35,985 nt of DNA from Acidobacteriota bacterium (GTDB lineage Bacteria > Acidobacteriota > Thermoanaerobaculia > Thermoanaerobaculales > Sulfomarinibacteraceae), in assembly GCA_022340775.1 (NCBI GenBank), contig JAJDNH010000085.1, forward strand, positions 1 through 35,985, in the 5' to 3' direction. The position numbers and the translations under genes were made by a program. This document shows positions 9,545-17,763 of the stretch, piece after piece (the first letter of the stretch is position 1; every line of letters starts with the position of its first letter). The notes beneath the pieces are model-generated. The model was not told the DNA's origin. It saw only the letters and a program-made list of their open reading frames with translations, and made no database searches.

Positions 9545-10753
9545 ATGAGTGAAGACGAGAAGCAACGGGCAGGGCAGGGCGGACGGCGATCCGGCGGGCG
9601 GCGTCGGAGGCGCCGGTCCCGACGCAAACCGACCTCAGCAAACGGCCCCCTGATTACGGTCCAGGGATTGTTGTGGTGCCGCGACCAGGGAGACGGCGTG
9701 CTGGTATCCCGGGCCACCAACTTCGTTCCCCAACGGACCGACCCCCTCGTGCCCGGCGACCTGATCCGGCCGCAACACCTCGAGAACGGCATCATGATCG
9801 AAGCTTCGGCGCGTGACGGCAGCCGCCCCCGAGTGACCGAGATCGGTTCGGTCGAAGGGCTCCCTGTCGAGGAGTACCGGGGCCGTGCACTGCCGTTCGC
9901 CGAGCTGATCAGCATCGACCCGGAGGAGCGGTTCAGGCTCGAGACGGAGCCGTCCTTGGTCGAGCCCCGGGTCACCGAGCTCGTGGCGCCCCTTGGCAAG
10001 GGTCAACGGTGCCTCATCGTCTCGCCACCCAAGGCGGGAAAGACCACTCTCTTGCAGCAGATGGCCCACGCCATCGCCACCAACCACCCGGACGCCACCA
10101 TCTTCGTGCTGTTGGTCGACGAGCGCCCCGAGGAGGTGACTGACTGGAGCCGCAAGATCGTGCGCGGCGAGGTCTTCGCTTCCTCCTCGGACCAGTCGCT
10201 GCAGTCACACATTCAGCTTTCCGAGGTGGTGATGGAGCGCGCCCGCCGCCTGGTCGAGATGGGAGAGGACGTCGTCGTGTTCATGGACTCGTTGACACGA
10301 ATGTCGCGAGCCTACAACAGCTCACAGAAGGGGTCCGGGAGGATCCTCTCCGGCGGCATCGACGCCAGAACTATGGAGCGCCCGCGCCGGTTCTTCGGCT
10401 CGGCCCGCAACGTCGAAGGCGGCGGAAGTCTCACGATTGTCGCTACATGCCTTATCGACACTGGCTCCCGCATGGACGAGGTAATCTTCCAGGAGTTCAA
10501 AGGAACCGGCAACATGGAGATCATCCTCGACCGGAAGCTGTTCGATAAGCGGATCTTCCCCTGCATCAACATCCCGCAGTCCGGTACCCGCAAGGAGGAG
10601 AAGCTGTACCCGCCGGAACAGGTGGAGAAGCTCTACCTCATGCGGCGCGCTCTCTCCGCCCTGCCACCCGCCGAAGCCATGGAGCTGCTGCTGCAGAAGG
10701 TGCGCGAGTTCCCCTCCAACGAGCAGTTTCTTGCTTCTCTCCAGCTACGTTGA
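9545..10753 (+). CDS. rho: Transcription termination factor Rho with atypical N-terminus
   Basis: Hexameric RNA-dependent ATPase/helicase that terminates transcription. 402 residues from the ATG at 9545 (AGGACAAGG just upstream); an ATG at 9494 would only add non-conserved residues. The ATPase core is fully recognisable: SPPKAGKT P-loop (160-167), [44 protein letters not shown] (Q/R loops) and [10 protein letters not shown]. Two features are odd. There is no N-terminal helix bundle, only a basic Gly/Arg segment (residues 10-28). The cold-shock-like RNA-binding domain has GDGVLVS where E. coli Rho has GFGFLRS, and Leu68 where E. coli has Tyr80. Monocistronic or followed by mqnE after 139 nt. 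Confidence 0.96.
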   Translation: MSEDEKQRAGQGGRRSGGRRRRRRSRRKPTSANGPLITVQGLLWCRDQGDGVLVSRATNFVPQRTDPLVPGDLIRPQHLENGIMIEASARDGSRPRVTEIGSVEGLPVEEYRGRALPFAELISIDPEERFRLETEPSLVEPRVTELVAPLGKGQRCLIVSPPKAGKTTLLQQMAHAIATNHPDATIFVLLVDERPEEVTDWSRKIVRGEVFASSSDQSLQSHIQLSEVVMERARRLVEMGEDVVVFMDSLTRMSRAYNSSQKGSGRILSGGIDARTMERPRRFFGSARNVEGGGSLTIVATCLIDTGSRMDEVIFQEFKGTGNMEIILDRKLFDKRIFPCINIPQSGTRKEEKLYPPEQVEKLYLMRRALSALPPAEAMELLLQKVREFPSNEQFLASLQLR

Positions 10754-10838
10754 GGAAGCCTCACGTCTGGCGGCCCACGATGGATCTGCGATGCTGTCTC
10801 ATGTATTCTGTGGGGGAGGACCGCGAAAGGGGCCCACG

Positions 10839-10889
10839 ATGACCAGGGTCGTGACAGATCTTGACGCCGCTCGCGACCGGGAGCAGTGA
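10839..10889 (+). CDS. Possible 16-aa leader ORF before mqnE
   Basis: ATG at 10839 with AAAGGGG six nt upstream, 16 codons (MTRVVTDLDAARDREQ), TGA at 10887-10889, three nt before the mqnE ATG. The spacing suggests ribosome hand-over. It is too short to judge by content, and a chance ORF is likely. Confidence 0.22.
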   Translation: MTRVVTDLDAARDREQ

Positions 10890-10892
10890 CAG

Positions 10893-11984
10893 ATGCCTGC
10901 TGACCGTCGCCTGGATCCACTTGCCTCCAAGGTTGAGGCCGGTGAGCGGCTGACTCGCGAAGACGGTCTCCTGATCGCTACCTCTGAAGATCTCCTCGGA
11001 GTCGGCCGGCTCGCGAACCTGGTCCGTGAGCGCCTTCACCAAGACCGCACCTACTACAACATCAACCGCCATCTCAACCCAACTAACGTCTGTGTCGCCT
11101 CGTGCTCTCTGTGCGCGTTCTACGTGCCCTTCAGGCGGGCGAGCGATGGCTGGACCTACACCGTCGACGAGGCGGTGCGGCTGGCAGAGCGCGACGTCGA
11201 CCCCTCGGTCAGCGAGCTGCATATTGTCGGTGGCCTGCATCCCAAGCTCAGGGTCGACTACTACGAGGAGCTGTTCTCCGTTCTCAAGGAGCGCTTCCCC
11301 TGGATTCACATCAAAGCGCTGACGATGGTCGAGCTGGACTTCATCGCCTCAGCTAGCCGCATCGACCTCGACGAGCTCATCCGTCGCCTCAAGGCCGCCG
11401 GTCTCGACTCCTGTCCGGGAGGTGGCGCGGAGATCTTTGCGCCTCGCGTTCGCGACGTCATCTGCGACCACAAGACAGATGCTGGTCGGTGGCTGGAGAT
11501 TGCCGAGCTCGTGCACAAGAACGGGCTGCGCTCGAACTGCACGATGCTGTATGGCCACGTGGAGACGGCAGAAGAGCGGGTTGACCACCTCCTGGCCCTG
11601 CGCGAGCTGCAGGATCGCACCGGCGGCTTCCAGTGCTTCATTCCTCTCGCTTTTCACCCCGACAACACGCAGCTCGCACACCTGCCACCGACAGGGGGCC
11701 GACTCGACCTGCAGACCGTCGCTCTCTCCCGCCTCCTGCTCGACAACATCGCGCACATCAAAGCCTACTGGATCATGCTCGGCGAGAAGATAGCCCAGGT
11801 GGCCCTCCACTTCGGCGCCGACGATCTTGACGGCACGATCGTCGACGAGCGGATCACGCTGGCGGCCGGGGGCACGGCGGGTAGGGGCATGTCGCAGACC
11901 AGACTCGAGCAGCTCATCCGGGAGGCGCGACGGCAGCCGGTTCTCCGCGACACCTTGTACCGCCCTTTGGCGGCCGGGGGATAG
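10893..11984 (+). CDS. mqnE: Aminofutalosine synthase MqnE (radical SAM)
   Basis: Radical SAM enzyme that joins 3-[(1-carboxyvinyl)oxy]benzoate and SAM to form aminofutalosine, the second step of the futalosine route to menaquinone. 363 residues, a typical length. The [4Fe-4S]-binding CxxxCxxC is at residues 67-74 (CVASCSLC), preceded by YYNINRHLNPTN. ELHIVGGLHP, YGHVETAEERVDHL, FIPLAFHPDNT and KAYWIMLG distinguish MqnE from MqnC and CofH/CofG. GGGAG 10 nt upstream supports the ATG. A weak promoter-like pair (TGGATC 10781-10786, 17 nt, TATTCT 10804-10809) precedes it. No other mqn gene is in the window. Confidence 0.95.
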   Translation: MPADRRLDPLASKVEAGERLTREDGLLIATSEDLLGVGRLANLVRERLHQDRTYYNINRHLNPTNVCVASCSLCAFYVPFRRASDGWTYTVDEAVRLAERDVDPSVSELHIVGGLHPKLRVDYYEELFSVLKERFPWIHIKALTMVELDFIASASRIDLDELIRRLKAAGLDSCPGGGAEIFAPRVRDVICDHKTDAGRWLEIAELVHKNGLRSNCTMLYGHVETAEERVDHLLALRELQDRTGGFQCFIPLAFHPDNTQLAHLPPTGGRLDLQTVALSRLLLDNIAHIKAYWIMLGEKIAQVALHFGADDLDGTIVDERITLAAGGTAGRGMSQTRLEQLIREARRQPVLRDTLYRPLAAGG

Positions 11985-12679
11985 CTGGGGCCGCCCTCAC
12001 CCTCCTCCAGAGCGCAAGAGATGGCCCTTTGAAGCTCCGGCGGCCGGACGTCTGCCTCGGAACGGGCGACATCAGGAGAGCTCTCTGAAGCCCCGGCGGC
12101 CGCGCGGTCCGAAGCGACCGCACGTCTTGCGTCTCCGGTAGTCGCGAAGCAGCGAGCGGGGATCAGCGACTCGACGGCGACCGCCGGACCCTGCTCGAGC
12201 CGCCTCACCCAATCGTCGAGCGGATGCTCCGATCGCCAAGGGCCGGGGGAACGTCCCCTTCTCTGCAACACCGGCGCCCGGACGTCTGCTCTGCAGACGC
12301 CCGTCGTCACCTGCCGCGGAGCGGGCAAGAATCTCCATCGGTTCATCGCCCTCGCGGCCCGCTCCGGTCAGGCAACGAGGCGCCTCTCTCGCAGCTGAGG
12401 CCACACGGCCGACCGCGCTTCCCGCGGGTTGCCAAGCTCGAGGTTTTCCCCTGGCGGGTGGCCCATGTGACCGCGCTGCAGGTAAACCATCGAAGCATGG
12501 CACGCCCCGTCGAACGCACCATTCTCTGGAGTGCGCTAGTGGTGGGTGCTCCGGGTGGGAAGGGGTCCCCTTACTTCTTACTCCTCACGTCTCACTCTCT
12601 TGGGTGGGTGGGGGAGCGTCTTCCGTTTCCCGTTTCCCGTCTTCCCGGGCGGGCGGGACCTCCTCACCTCCTCACCTTC
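11985..12679. other. 695-bp stretch without a recognisable gene
   Basis: ORFs on both strands here are Arg/Pro-rich, overlap one another and match nothing I know. Local structure includes an imperfect 16-bp direct repeat (12031-12046 and 12087-12102, 15/16 identical) and a 12-bp direct repeat CCGGACGTCTGC (12044-12055, 12278-12289). There are two tight hairpins: GGGGA-ACG-TCCCC (12246-12258) and CGTCTGC-TCT-GCAGACG (12283-12299). The last ~110 bp become low-complexity. It may be a decayed gene, an uncharacterised RNA or non-coding spacer. Confidence 0.5.
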
Positions 12680-12697
12680 TCACCTGCTCACCTCACC
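12570..12697. repeat. Low-complexity tract: TTTCCCG and CTCCTCAC-type tandem repeats
   Basis: The tract starts with ACTTCTTACTCCTCACGTCT-like sequence, then GTTTCCCGTTTCCCGTCTTCCCG (about 12624-12647). Four 8-bp units follow, CTCCTCAC, CTCCTCAC, CTTCTCAC and CTGCTCAC (12660-12691), then CTCACC. On the minus strand this reads as GGTGAG-rich purine sequence. It runs into the 3' end of the cvpA-like gene, whose TGA (12680-12682) lies inside a repeat unit. There are no spacers, so it is not CRISPR. Confidence 0.7.
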
Positions 12698-13162
12698 GGG
12701 TGGATGGGCGGGAGGAAACACCAGCGCGGGGACCTTCATGAGCACGGTTGCGATCTTCGAGCGGGCGCACACATCGCACCACGTTGGCGACATCTGGGAA
12801 CCAAGGGCGAGCACCGCTCCCAGAAGGAGGGCAGCCAGGAGCGCGGCCAGCGCAGCCCCTGCCAGCCGGTTGAGCCAGCTCAGGTGCAGCGCCTGCAGGG
12901 TTCGCTCCAGACCCCAGCCCGCAGCAAACCCGAGGCCGACGCAGAGAAGAACCGGTGCCACTCTCCCAATCACGTCGGCGGGCCACCCCCAGCCGAGCCC
13001 CTCGCGCAGGCGCGCTGCGAAGCCGGCTCCGGCGGCCACGGCCAGGAACAGGCCGCCCAGAAAACCCCCGAGGCCGAAGACAATCCGCACCGCACCTTTC
13101 CAGAAGCCGCTGAGCGTGACCCCCAGCCACACCAGGAGCAGGGCCCAATCCAGCAGGGTCAT
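12680..13162 (-). CDS. CvpA-family membrane protein
   Basis: 160 residues with four hydrophobic segments (about 5-20, 27-46, 66-86 and 100-124). LLDWALLLVWLGVTLSGFWKGAVRIVFGLGGFLGGLF is the typical CvpA opening (membrane protein first linked to colicin V production), and WLNRLAGAALAALLAALLLGAVL is the typical third/fourth segment. The molecular role in the family is unsettled. The start overlaps the CBS gene stop by 4 nt (ATGA, 13159-13162), so the two are coupled. The C-terminal PPGEVSR and the stop are encoded by the GGTGAG repeat tract, suggesting that the native C-terminus has been altered. Confidence 0.8.
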   Translation of the reverse strand: MTLLDWALLLVWLGVTLSGFWKGAVRIVFGLGGFLGGLFLAVAAGAGFAARLREGLGWGWPADVIGRVAPVLLCVGLGFAAGWGLERTLQALHLSWLNRLAGAALAALLAALLLGAVLALGSQMSPTWCDVCARSKIATVLMKVPALVFPPAHPPGEVSR

Positions 13163-13581
13163 GGAAGCAGCCGTACCGTCAAACGGAGAAAGTCAGCCTC
13201 CGTGACCAGCCCCACGAGACGCCGCGTTTCATCCACAACCGGCAGGCAGCCATACTTGTTCTTGAGCAGAACGCGTGCCACCTCGGCGACCGGCCGATCC
13301 GGGCCGACGACCGCAACCCGCCGGTGCATGATGTCCTTGACCGGAATCGTCGAGAAGATCCGCCGCTGCTCGTCCCGGTCGATCTCGGCAAAGATCGAGA
13401 ACGAGGCTGCGAGCAGATCCCGGTGCGTCACCAGACCTACCAGCACGCCGTCGCGAACCACCGGCAGGTGGCGAATCCGTCCGCGTTTCATGCACCTCTC
13501 GGCATCTGCCAGGGTCTCATCCTCCGTCAGCGTTACCAGATCGGTGGACATGAGCTCCCTGACCTTCATGTGCCGCGGCAT
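13159..13581 (-). CDS. CBS-domain-pair protein
   Basis: 140 residues consisting almost entirely of two CBS domains: MKVRELMSTDLVTLTEDETLADAERCMKRGRIRHLPVVRDGVLVGLVTHRDLL and VKDIMHRRVAVVGPDRPVAEVARVLLKNKYGCLPVVDETRRLVGLVTEADFL. Such stand-alone pairs bind adenosyl nucleotides and act as regulatory modules for partner proteins. The ATG at 13581 is preceded by GGGAGGGG at 6 nt; an upstream in-frame ATG (13680) lies in unconserved sequence. The ATGA overlap with the CvpA-like gene suggests they work together, possibly as regulator and membrane component. 129 nt separate it from fabG. Confidence 0.88.
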   Translation of the reverse strand: MPRHMKVRELMSTDLVTLTEDETLADAERCMKRGRIRHLPVVRDGVLVGLVTHRDLLAASFSIFAEIDRDEQRRIFSTIPVKDIMHRRVAVVGPDRPVAEVARVLLKNKYGCLPVVDETRRLVGLVTEADFLRLTVRLLP

Positions 13582-13710
13582 GGAACCCCTCCCAGGCCAG
13601 TGTACCCCAGGACCTCGCCACCGCAGAGACCCTCGTCTGTGCTCTGAGCTCCGCTCACTTGCCTTCGGCCCGGGAGTCAAAGCCCCTCTCTCAGAGGTAT
13701 GGCCTGGCCT

Positions 13711-14448
13711 CTAGGTGTACAGGCCCCCGGAGACGTTGAGCACGGTACCGGTAATGTAGGAGCCGCCCGGCCCAACCAGGAAGGCCACCGCCTCGGCGAT
13801 GTCCTCGGGCGTCCCCAACCTCGGTATGGCCAGGCTCCTCAGCAGCGCCTCGCGCTGGGCGTCGGTGAGCTTGTCGGTCATCGGCGTCTGAATGTACCCG
13901 GGCGCTACCGCGTTCACGGTGACGCCCCGACTGCCGAGCTCGCGAGCAAGGCTCTTGGTGAACCCGATCAGACCTGCCTTCGATGCTGCGTAGTTGCACT
14001 GGCCGGCATTGCCCATCAAGCCGACCACCGAGGAAATACCGACGATCCGACCGGAACGTTGACGCATCATGATCCTCGCCACCGGCTGGGTCATCGTGAA
14101 GGCGCCGTCGAGGTTGATGGCGAGAACCTGCCGCCATTCCTCCGGCTTCATCCTCACAAGTAGCTGGTCACGGGTGATGCCGGCATTGTTGACCAGGATA
14201 TCGATCCGGCCATGCCTCTCGTGAATGCTCTTCACGGCATCGTCGACAGCCTCTGCACTGGTGACGTCGAACACCATTCCTTCTGCCGCACCGCCGTCTT
14301 TGCTAATGATCTCGACGGTCTCGCTGGGATCCATGACGTCGGTGCAAACGACGAGCGCACCCTCCCGTGCGATCCTCTTCGCAACGGCGCGTCCGATCCC
14401 ACGTCCGGCACCGGTCACCACCGCGACCTGGCCTGCGAGCTCACTCAT
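13711..14448 (-). CDS. fabG: 3-oxoacyl-[ACP] reductase FabG
   Basis: NADPH-dependent SDR that reduces 3-oxoacyl-ACP in fatty-acid elongation. 245 residues: cofactor motif TGAGRGIG (12-19), NNAG (87-90), and catalytic Ser140-Tyr153-Lys157 in SSVVGLMGNAGQCNYAASK, aligned with E. coli FabG at an offset of 2. The C-terminus TGTVLNVSGGLYT is family-typical. GGGAGGGACGC precedes the ATG. It is last of the yceD-rpmF-plsX-fabH-fabD-fabG cluster; acpP and fabF, which often follow, are not found before the CBS gene. Confidence 0.95.
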   Translation of the reverse strand: MSELAGQVAVVTGAGRGIGRAVAKRIAREGALVVCTDVMDPSETVEIISKDGGAAEGMVFDVTSAEAVDDAVKSIHERHGRIDILVNNAGITRDQLLVRMKPEEWRQVLAINLDGAFTMTQPVARIMMRQRSGRIVGISSVVGLMGNAGQCNYAASKAGLIGFTKSLARELGSRGVTVNAVAPGYIQTPMTDKLTDAQREALLRSLAIPRLGTPEDIAEAVAFLVGPGGSYITGTVLNVSGGLYT

Positions 14449-14534
14449 GCGTCCCTCCCCTGTCCGTGTGGCTGATCATCGCCAGGCCGACAACCCGGGT
14501 GCCACCGCTGTACCGGAGCCCCAGGAGACCCGCT

Positions 14535-15491
14535 TCACTCCGATGGCCCTGCAGTGACCAGGCTCTCGATCGCCTGTTCGATCTGCTCGGCAGTCCCGGC
14601 CGCCAGGCATACCGCATCACGGTCAACTCGCCGCACCAAACCTCCGAGAACGGTCCCCGCCCCGACCTCGACGAAGGTATCAAAACCGTCGCCCACCAGG
14701 CGGCGCACGGTGTCGGTCCACAGCACCGCCGAATCGACCTGGCGGATGAGGCCATCGCGGACCTCCTCCCCGGTCTGTACCGGCGATGCATCGACGTTCC
14801 GGTAAAGGGGAACATCCAGGTCGCTGAAGGGGAGCTCGCGGAGGGTCGGCTCGAGCCCGTCCCGAGCCGGCGCCATCAGCGGCGAGTGAAACGGCGCCGA
14901 TACGGGTAGGGGCAGAACGCGGCGGGCACCGCGCTCGCGGCACAAGACACCCGCTCGCTCAACCGCCCCCACCGAGCCTGCGATCACGATCTGGCCTGGA
15001 GCGTTGAAGTTGGCAGCAACGACGACGTCCGCCGCCGACCTCGAGGCCTCCTCACAGGCGGCGGTTACGTCGGCACCCTCGAGACCGATCACCGCCGCCA
15101 TGGCGCCCTCACCGACCGGTACCGCCTGCTGCATCAGACGCCCCCGCAGCCGTACCGTGGTCAGAGCATCGCTCAGGCTCAGGCCGGCGCCGGCTACGAC
15201 GGCGGAGTACTCCCCGAGGCTGTGCCCGGCGACCGCTTCGACCTCCAGGCCCGCAGCCGTGAGGATCCGCCACGCGGCAGTCGAGTGTGCGAGCAGTGCG
15301 GGCTGGGTATTCTCCGTCAGCCGCAGCGTCTCCTCCGGCCCCTCCCAGCACAGCGAGGATAGGGAAACCGCGAGGACGGAGTCGGCCGTCTCGAAGACGT
15401 CCCGGGCCACCGGCCACCGCTCGGCCAGGTCCCGGCCCATCCCCACATACTGGCTCCCCTGCCCGGGAAACAGTGCGGCCACGCGCCCCAT
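14535..15491 (-). CDS. fabD: Malonyl-CoA:ACP transacylase FabD
   Basis: Transfers malonyl from CoA to ACP, supplying the extender for fatty-acid synthesis. 318 residues, close to the usual ~310. Motifs are FPGQGSQYVGMG (8-19), nucleophile Ser91 in GHSLGE (89-94), LRGRLMQ with the substrate-carboxylate Arg, and catalytic His202 in APFHSPLM. It starts 8 nt after the fabH stop and 86 nt separate it from fabG. Confidence 0.95.
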   Translation of the reverse strand: MGRVAALFPGQGSQYVGMGRDLAERWPVARDVFETADSVLAVSLSSLCWEGPEETLRLTENTQPALLAHSTAAWRILTAAGLEVEAVAGHSLGEYSAVVAGAGLSLSDALTTVRLRGRLMQQAVPVGEGAMAAVIGLEGADVTAACEEASRSAADVVVAANFNAPGQIVIAGSVGAVERAGVLCRERGARRVLPLPVSAPFHSPLMAPARDGLEPTLRELPFSDLDVPLYRNVDASPVQTGEEVRDGLIRQVDSAVLWTDTVRRLVGDGFDTFVEVGAGTVLGGLVRRVDRDAVCLAAGTAEQIEQAIESLVTAGPSE

Positions 15492-15499
15492 CGGCGGCC

Positions 15500-16498
15500 T
15501 CAGTAGCGGACCAGGGCGGAGCCGCAGGTCAGGCCGCCGCCGAAGGCCGTCAGCAGGACGAGGTCGCCGCGCTTCATCCGTCCCTGCTCAATGGCATCGC
15601 ACATCGCGAGCGGGATGGATGCCGCAGACGTGTTGCCGACCCGATCGACGTTGGTGAAGACCTTGTCGCCGTTGAGCCCGAGCCTGGACCCAACAGCGTT
15701 GATGATCCGGATGTTGGCCTGGTGCGGGATGAAGAGATCGATGTCGTCAACGGTGACGCCCGCGCTATCCAGAACCCGCTGGCTGATGTCGGCCAGAGCC
15801 CGCACCGCCACCTTGAAGGTCTCGTTGCCGCGCATCTGAATGAACGGTAGACCTTGGTCGATCGCCTCCCGGCTGTGGGGAGGAACGCGGCAGCCTCCAC
15901 CCGGCATGGAGATCAGATCGGCGTAGCTGCCGTCGGTCTCCCAGTCGATTTGCAGGATACCGTCCCCCGCCTCCGCGGGCTCGAGGACGACCGCGCCGGC
16001 TCCGTCACCGAACAGGACGCAGGTCGCCCGGTCGGTCCAGTTCGTGTACCTGGTCAGGCACTCGGCGCCGACCACCAGCACCGTCTTCGCTTCCCCGGTG
16101 GCGATGAACTGCCGGGCCACGTTGAGTGCGTAGACGAATCCAGAGCAGGCCGCCGAGAGATCGAAGCAGGCGGCATTCGTCACTCCGAGCCGCGGTTGTA
16201 CGATGGCGGAGGAGGCCGGGATTGGCTGCTCCACGGTCGCCGTGGCCAAAATGAACAGGTCGACATCACCGGGCTCGACCCCAGCGTCCGCCATCGCATC
16301 GTGCCCTGCACGCTCGACCAGCTCGACCAGACCTTCATCGTCGGCTACGACGTGCCGTTCCTTGATCCCGGTTCGGGTCGTGATCCACTCATCGGAGGTG
16401 TCCACCATCCTCTCGAGGTCGTGGTTGCTGAGAACGCGCTCCGGCAGGTAACAGCCGAGACCTGCGATTCGCGCGGTGGTCGGAAACGAATCATGCAT
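15500..16498 (-). CDS. fabH: 3-oxoacyl-[ACP] synthase III FabH
   Basis: Initiating condensing enzyme joining acyl-CoA with malonyl-ACP. 332 residues with the catalytic triad Cys118 (AACSG), His259 (IPHQAN) and Asn289 (VGNTSAAS), N-terminal LGCYLPERVLSN, and DEWITTRTGIKERH. The ATG (16498) directly abuts the plsX TAG (16499-16501), implying tight translational coupling. Primer preference (acetyl versus branched) cannot be read from the sequence. Confidence 0.95.
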   Translation of the reverse strand: MHDSFPTTARIAGLGCYLPERVLSNHDLERMVDTSDEWITTRTGIKERHVVADDEGLVELVERAGHDAMADAGVEPGDVDLFILATATVEQPIPASSAIVQPRLGVTNAACFDLSAACSGFVYALNVARQFIATGEAKTVLVVGAECLTRYTNWTDRATCVLFGDGAGAVVLEPAEAGDGILQIDWETDGSYADLISMPGGGCRVPPHSREAIDQGLPFIQMRGNETFKVAVRALADISQRVLDSAGVTVDDIDLFIPHQANIRIINAVGSRLGLNGDKVFTNVDRVGNTSAASIPLAMCDAIEQGRMKRGDLVLLTAFGGGLTCGSALVRY

Positions 16499-17536
16499 CT
16501 AGGAACCCCCGCCCCCTTCGGCGACCTCGACGGTTGCCGGCATCTTGGCCTCGATCCTCTTCAGGACCTGGCTCTTCGCATACATCTGGGCCGACCGCAG
16601 GGCATTCCGAATCGCCTTGCTCGACGAGCGGCCGTGCCCGATCAGGCAGGGCCCACCCACACCGAGAAGCGGCGCCCCACCGTACTCAGAGTAGTCGACG
16701 CGACGTTTCAGGCTCCGGAATGCACCCTTCGCCATCAGGAGCCCGGCGCCGTACACCGGCGACCTCCGGGCTTCCTCCCTGAGGGTGGTCAGGATCATTT
16801 CTCCCAAGCCCTCGGCCACCTTCAGGATGACGTTGCCGGTGAAGCCGTCGCAGACGATGACGTCTACCTCGCCGCTGAAGACGTCGCGACCCTCGACGTT
16901 GCCGACGAATCGGACCCCGGCGCCGGACAAGATCCGAAACTGCTCGCGGCCACGCTTCCCGCCCTTGCCCTCCTCCTCGCCCACCGACATCAGGCCCACC
17001 CGCGGATCAGTCACGCCGAGCACATGCTCGGCGTACAGCGCACCCATGACCGCAAACTGCATCAGGTGGCGCGGGCGGCAGTCCACGTTGGCGCCGACGT
17101 CCAGCACCAGCGTGTGGCCGTTCCGCTGTGGGAGCAGCGCCGCCAAGGCCGGGCGTTCCACACCCTCGATCATCCCCAGCACCGACCGCGCTGCCACCCA
17201 GGCGGCGCCCGTGTTGCCCGCGGTAACCATGGCAGCTGCCTGGCCGTCTCGAACCAGCTCTGCGCACACGTTGAGTGGCGACCGTTTCTTCTGCCGCAAG
17301 ACGACCAACGGGGAATCGTCCATCTCGACAACATCGGGAGCATCGACGATCTCGAGGCCGTCCGGTAAGAAGCGGAAGCGGCCGAGCTCCCGGCGCACCC
17401 GACGCGCCGGGCCAACCAGGTACACGGACAGCCCCAGCGACTGAACTGCCTCCAGAGCCCCATTCACGGTCGCTGCTGGCGCGTCGTCACCCCCGGTGGC
17501 ATCCAGGGCGATGAACCGTCGCTCGTCCGCCGGCAT
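16499..17536 (-). CDS. plsX: Phosphate acyltransferase PlsX
   Basis: Peripheral membrane enzyme that converts acyl-ACP to acyl-phosphate for PlsY in phospholipid synthesis. 345 residues from the ATG at 17536; upstream in-frame sequence overlaps rpmF in another frame and is not homologous. Recognisable blocks are FIALDATGGDDAP, VTAGNTGAAWVAA, LVLDVGANVDCRP, RVGLMSVGEEEGKG, VIVCDGFTGNVILKVAEG, and GGAPLLGVGGPCLIGHGRS near the C-terminus. It begins 8 nt after the rpmF stop. Confidence 0.95.
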   Translation of the reverse strand: MPADERRFIALDATGGDDAPAATVNGALEAVQSLGLSVYLVGPARRVRRELGRFRFLPDGLEIVDAPDVVEMDDSPLVVLRQKKRSPLNVCAELVRDGQAAAMVTAGNTGAAWVAARSVLGMIEGVERPALAALLPQRNGHTLVLDVGANVDCRPRHLMQFAVMGALYAEHVLGVTDPRVGLMSVGEEEGKGGKRGREQFRILSGAGVRFVGNVEGRDVFSGEVDVIVCDGFTGNVILKVAEGLGEMILTTLREEARRSPVYGAGLLMAKGAFRSLKRRVDYSEYGGAPLLGVGGPCLIGHGRSSSKAIRNALRSAQMYAKSQVLKRIEAKMPATVEVAEGGGGS

Positions 17537-17544
17537 TGTGCGAA

Positions 17545-17730
17545 CTAGTCGAGCTCCTCGACCTCGACCACGGTTCGGCCCTTGTAGCTCCCGCAATGTG
17601 GGCAGACTCGGTGCGGTGGCTTGGGCTCGAAGCAGGTCGTACACAGGCTCCAGCCGGGGGGAACCAGCGCATCGTGCGCGCGGCGAGAATCGCGCCTCGC
17701 ACGAGAATGACGTCGCTTGGGATTGGCCAT
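17545..17730 (-). CDS. rpmF: 50S ribosomal protein L32
   Basis: 61-residue large-subunit protein. The [22 protein letters not shown] opening is diagnostic, and a zinc ribbon is formed by Cys30, Cys33, Cys43 and Cys46, so it is the zinc-binding (C+) form. GGAG 7 nt before the ATG. It sits between yceD and plsX in the widely conserved ribosome/lipid arrangement. Confidence 0.96.
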   Translation of the reverse strand: MANPKRRHSRARRDSRRAHDALVPPGWSLCTTCFEPKPPHRVCPHCGSYKGRTVVEVEELD

Positions 17731-17763
17731 GACACAACTCCGTTCGGTGTTCTCGTTCTCTGG

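Noticed and set aside
12660-12697. CTCCTCAC tandem units as a CRISPR or CRISPR-like array
   Set aside because: Units are 8 bp, adjacent, with no spacers and no cas genes.
12224-13714. 496-residue plus-strand ORF over the repeat tract, cvpA and CBS genes
   Set aside because: No domain, and overlaps two conserved minus-strand genes that are translationally coupled.
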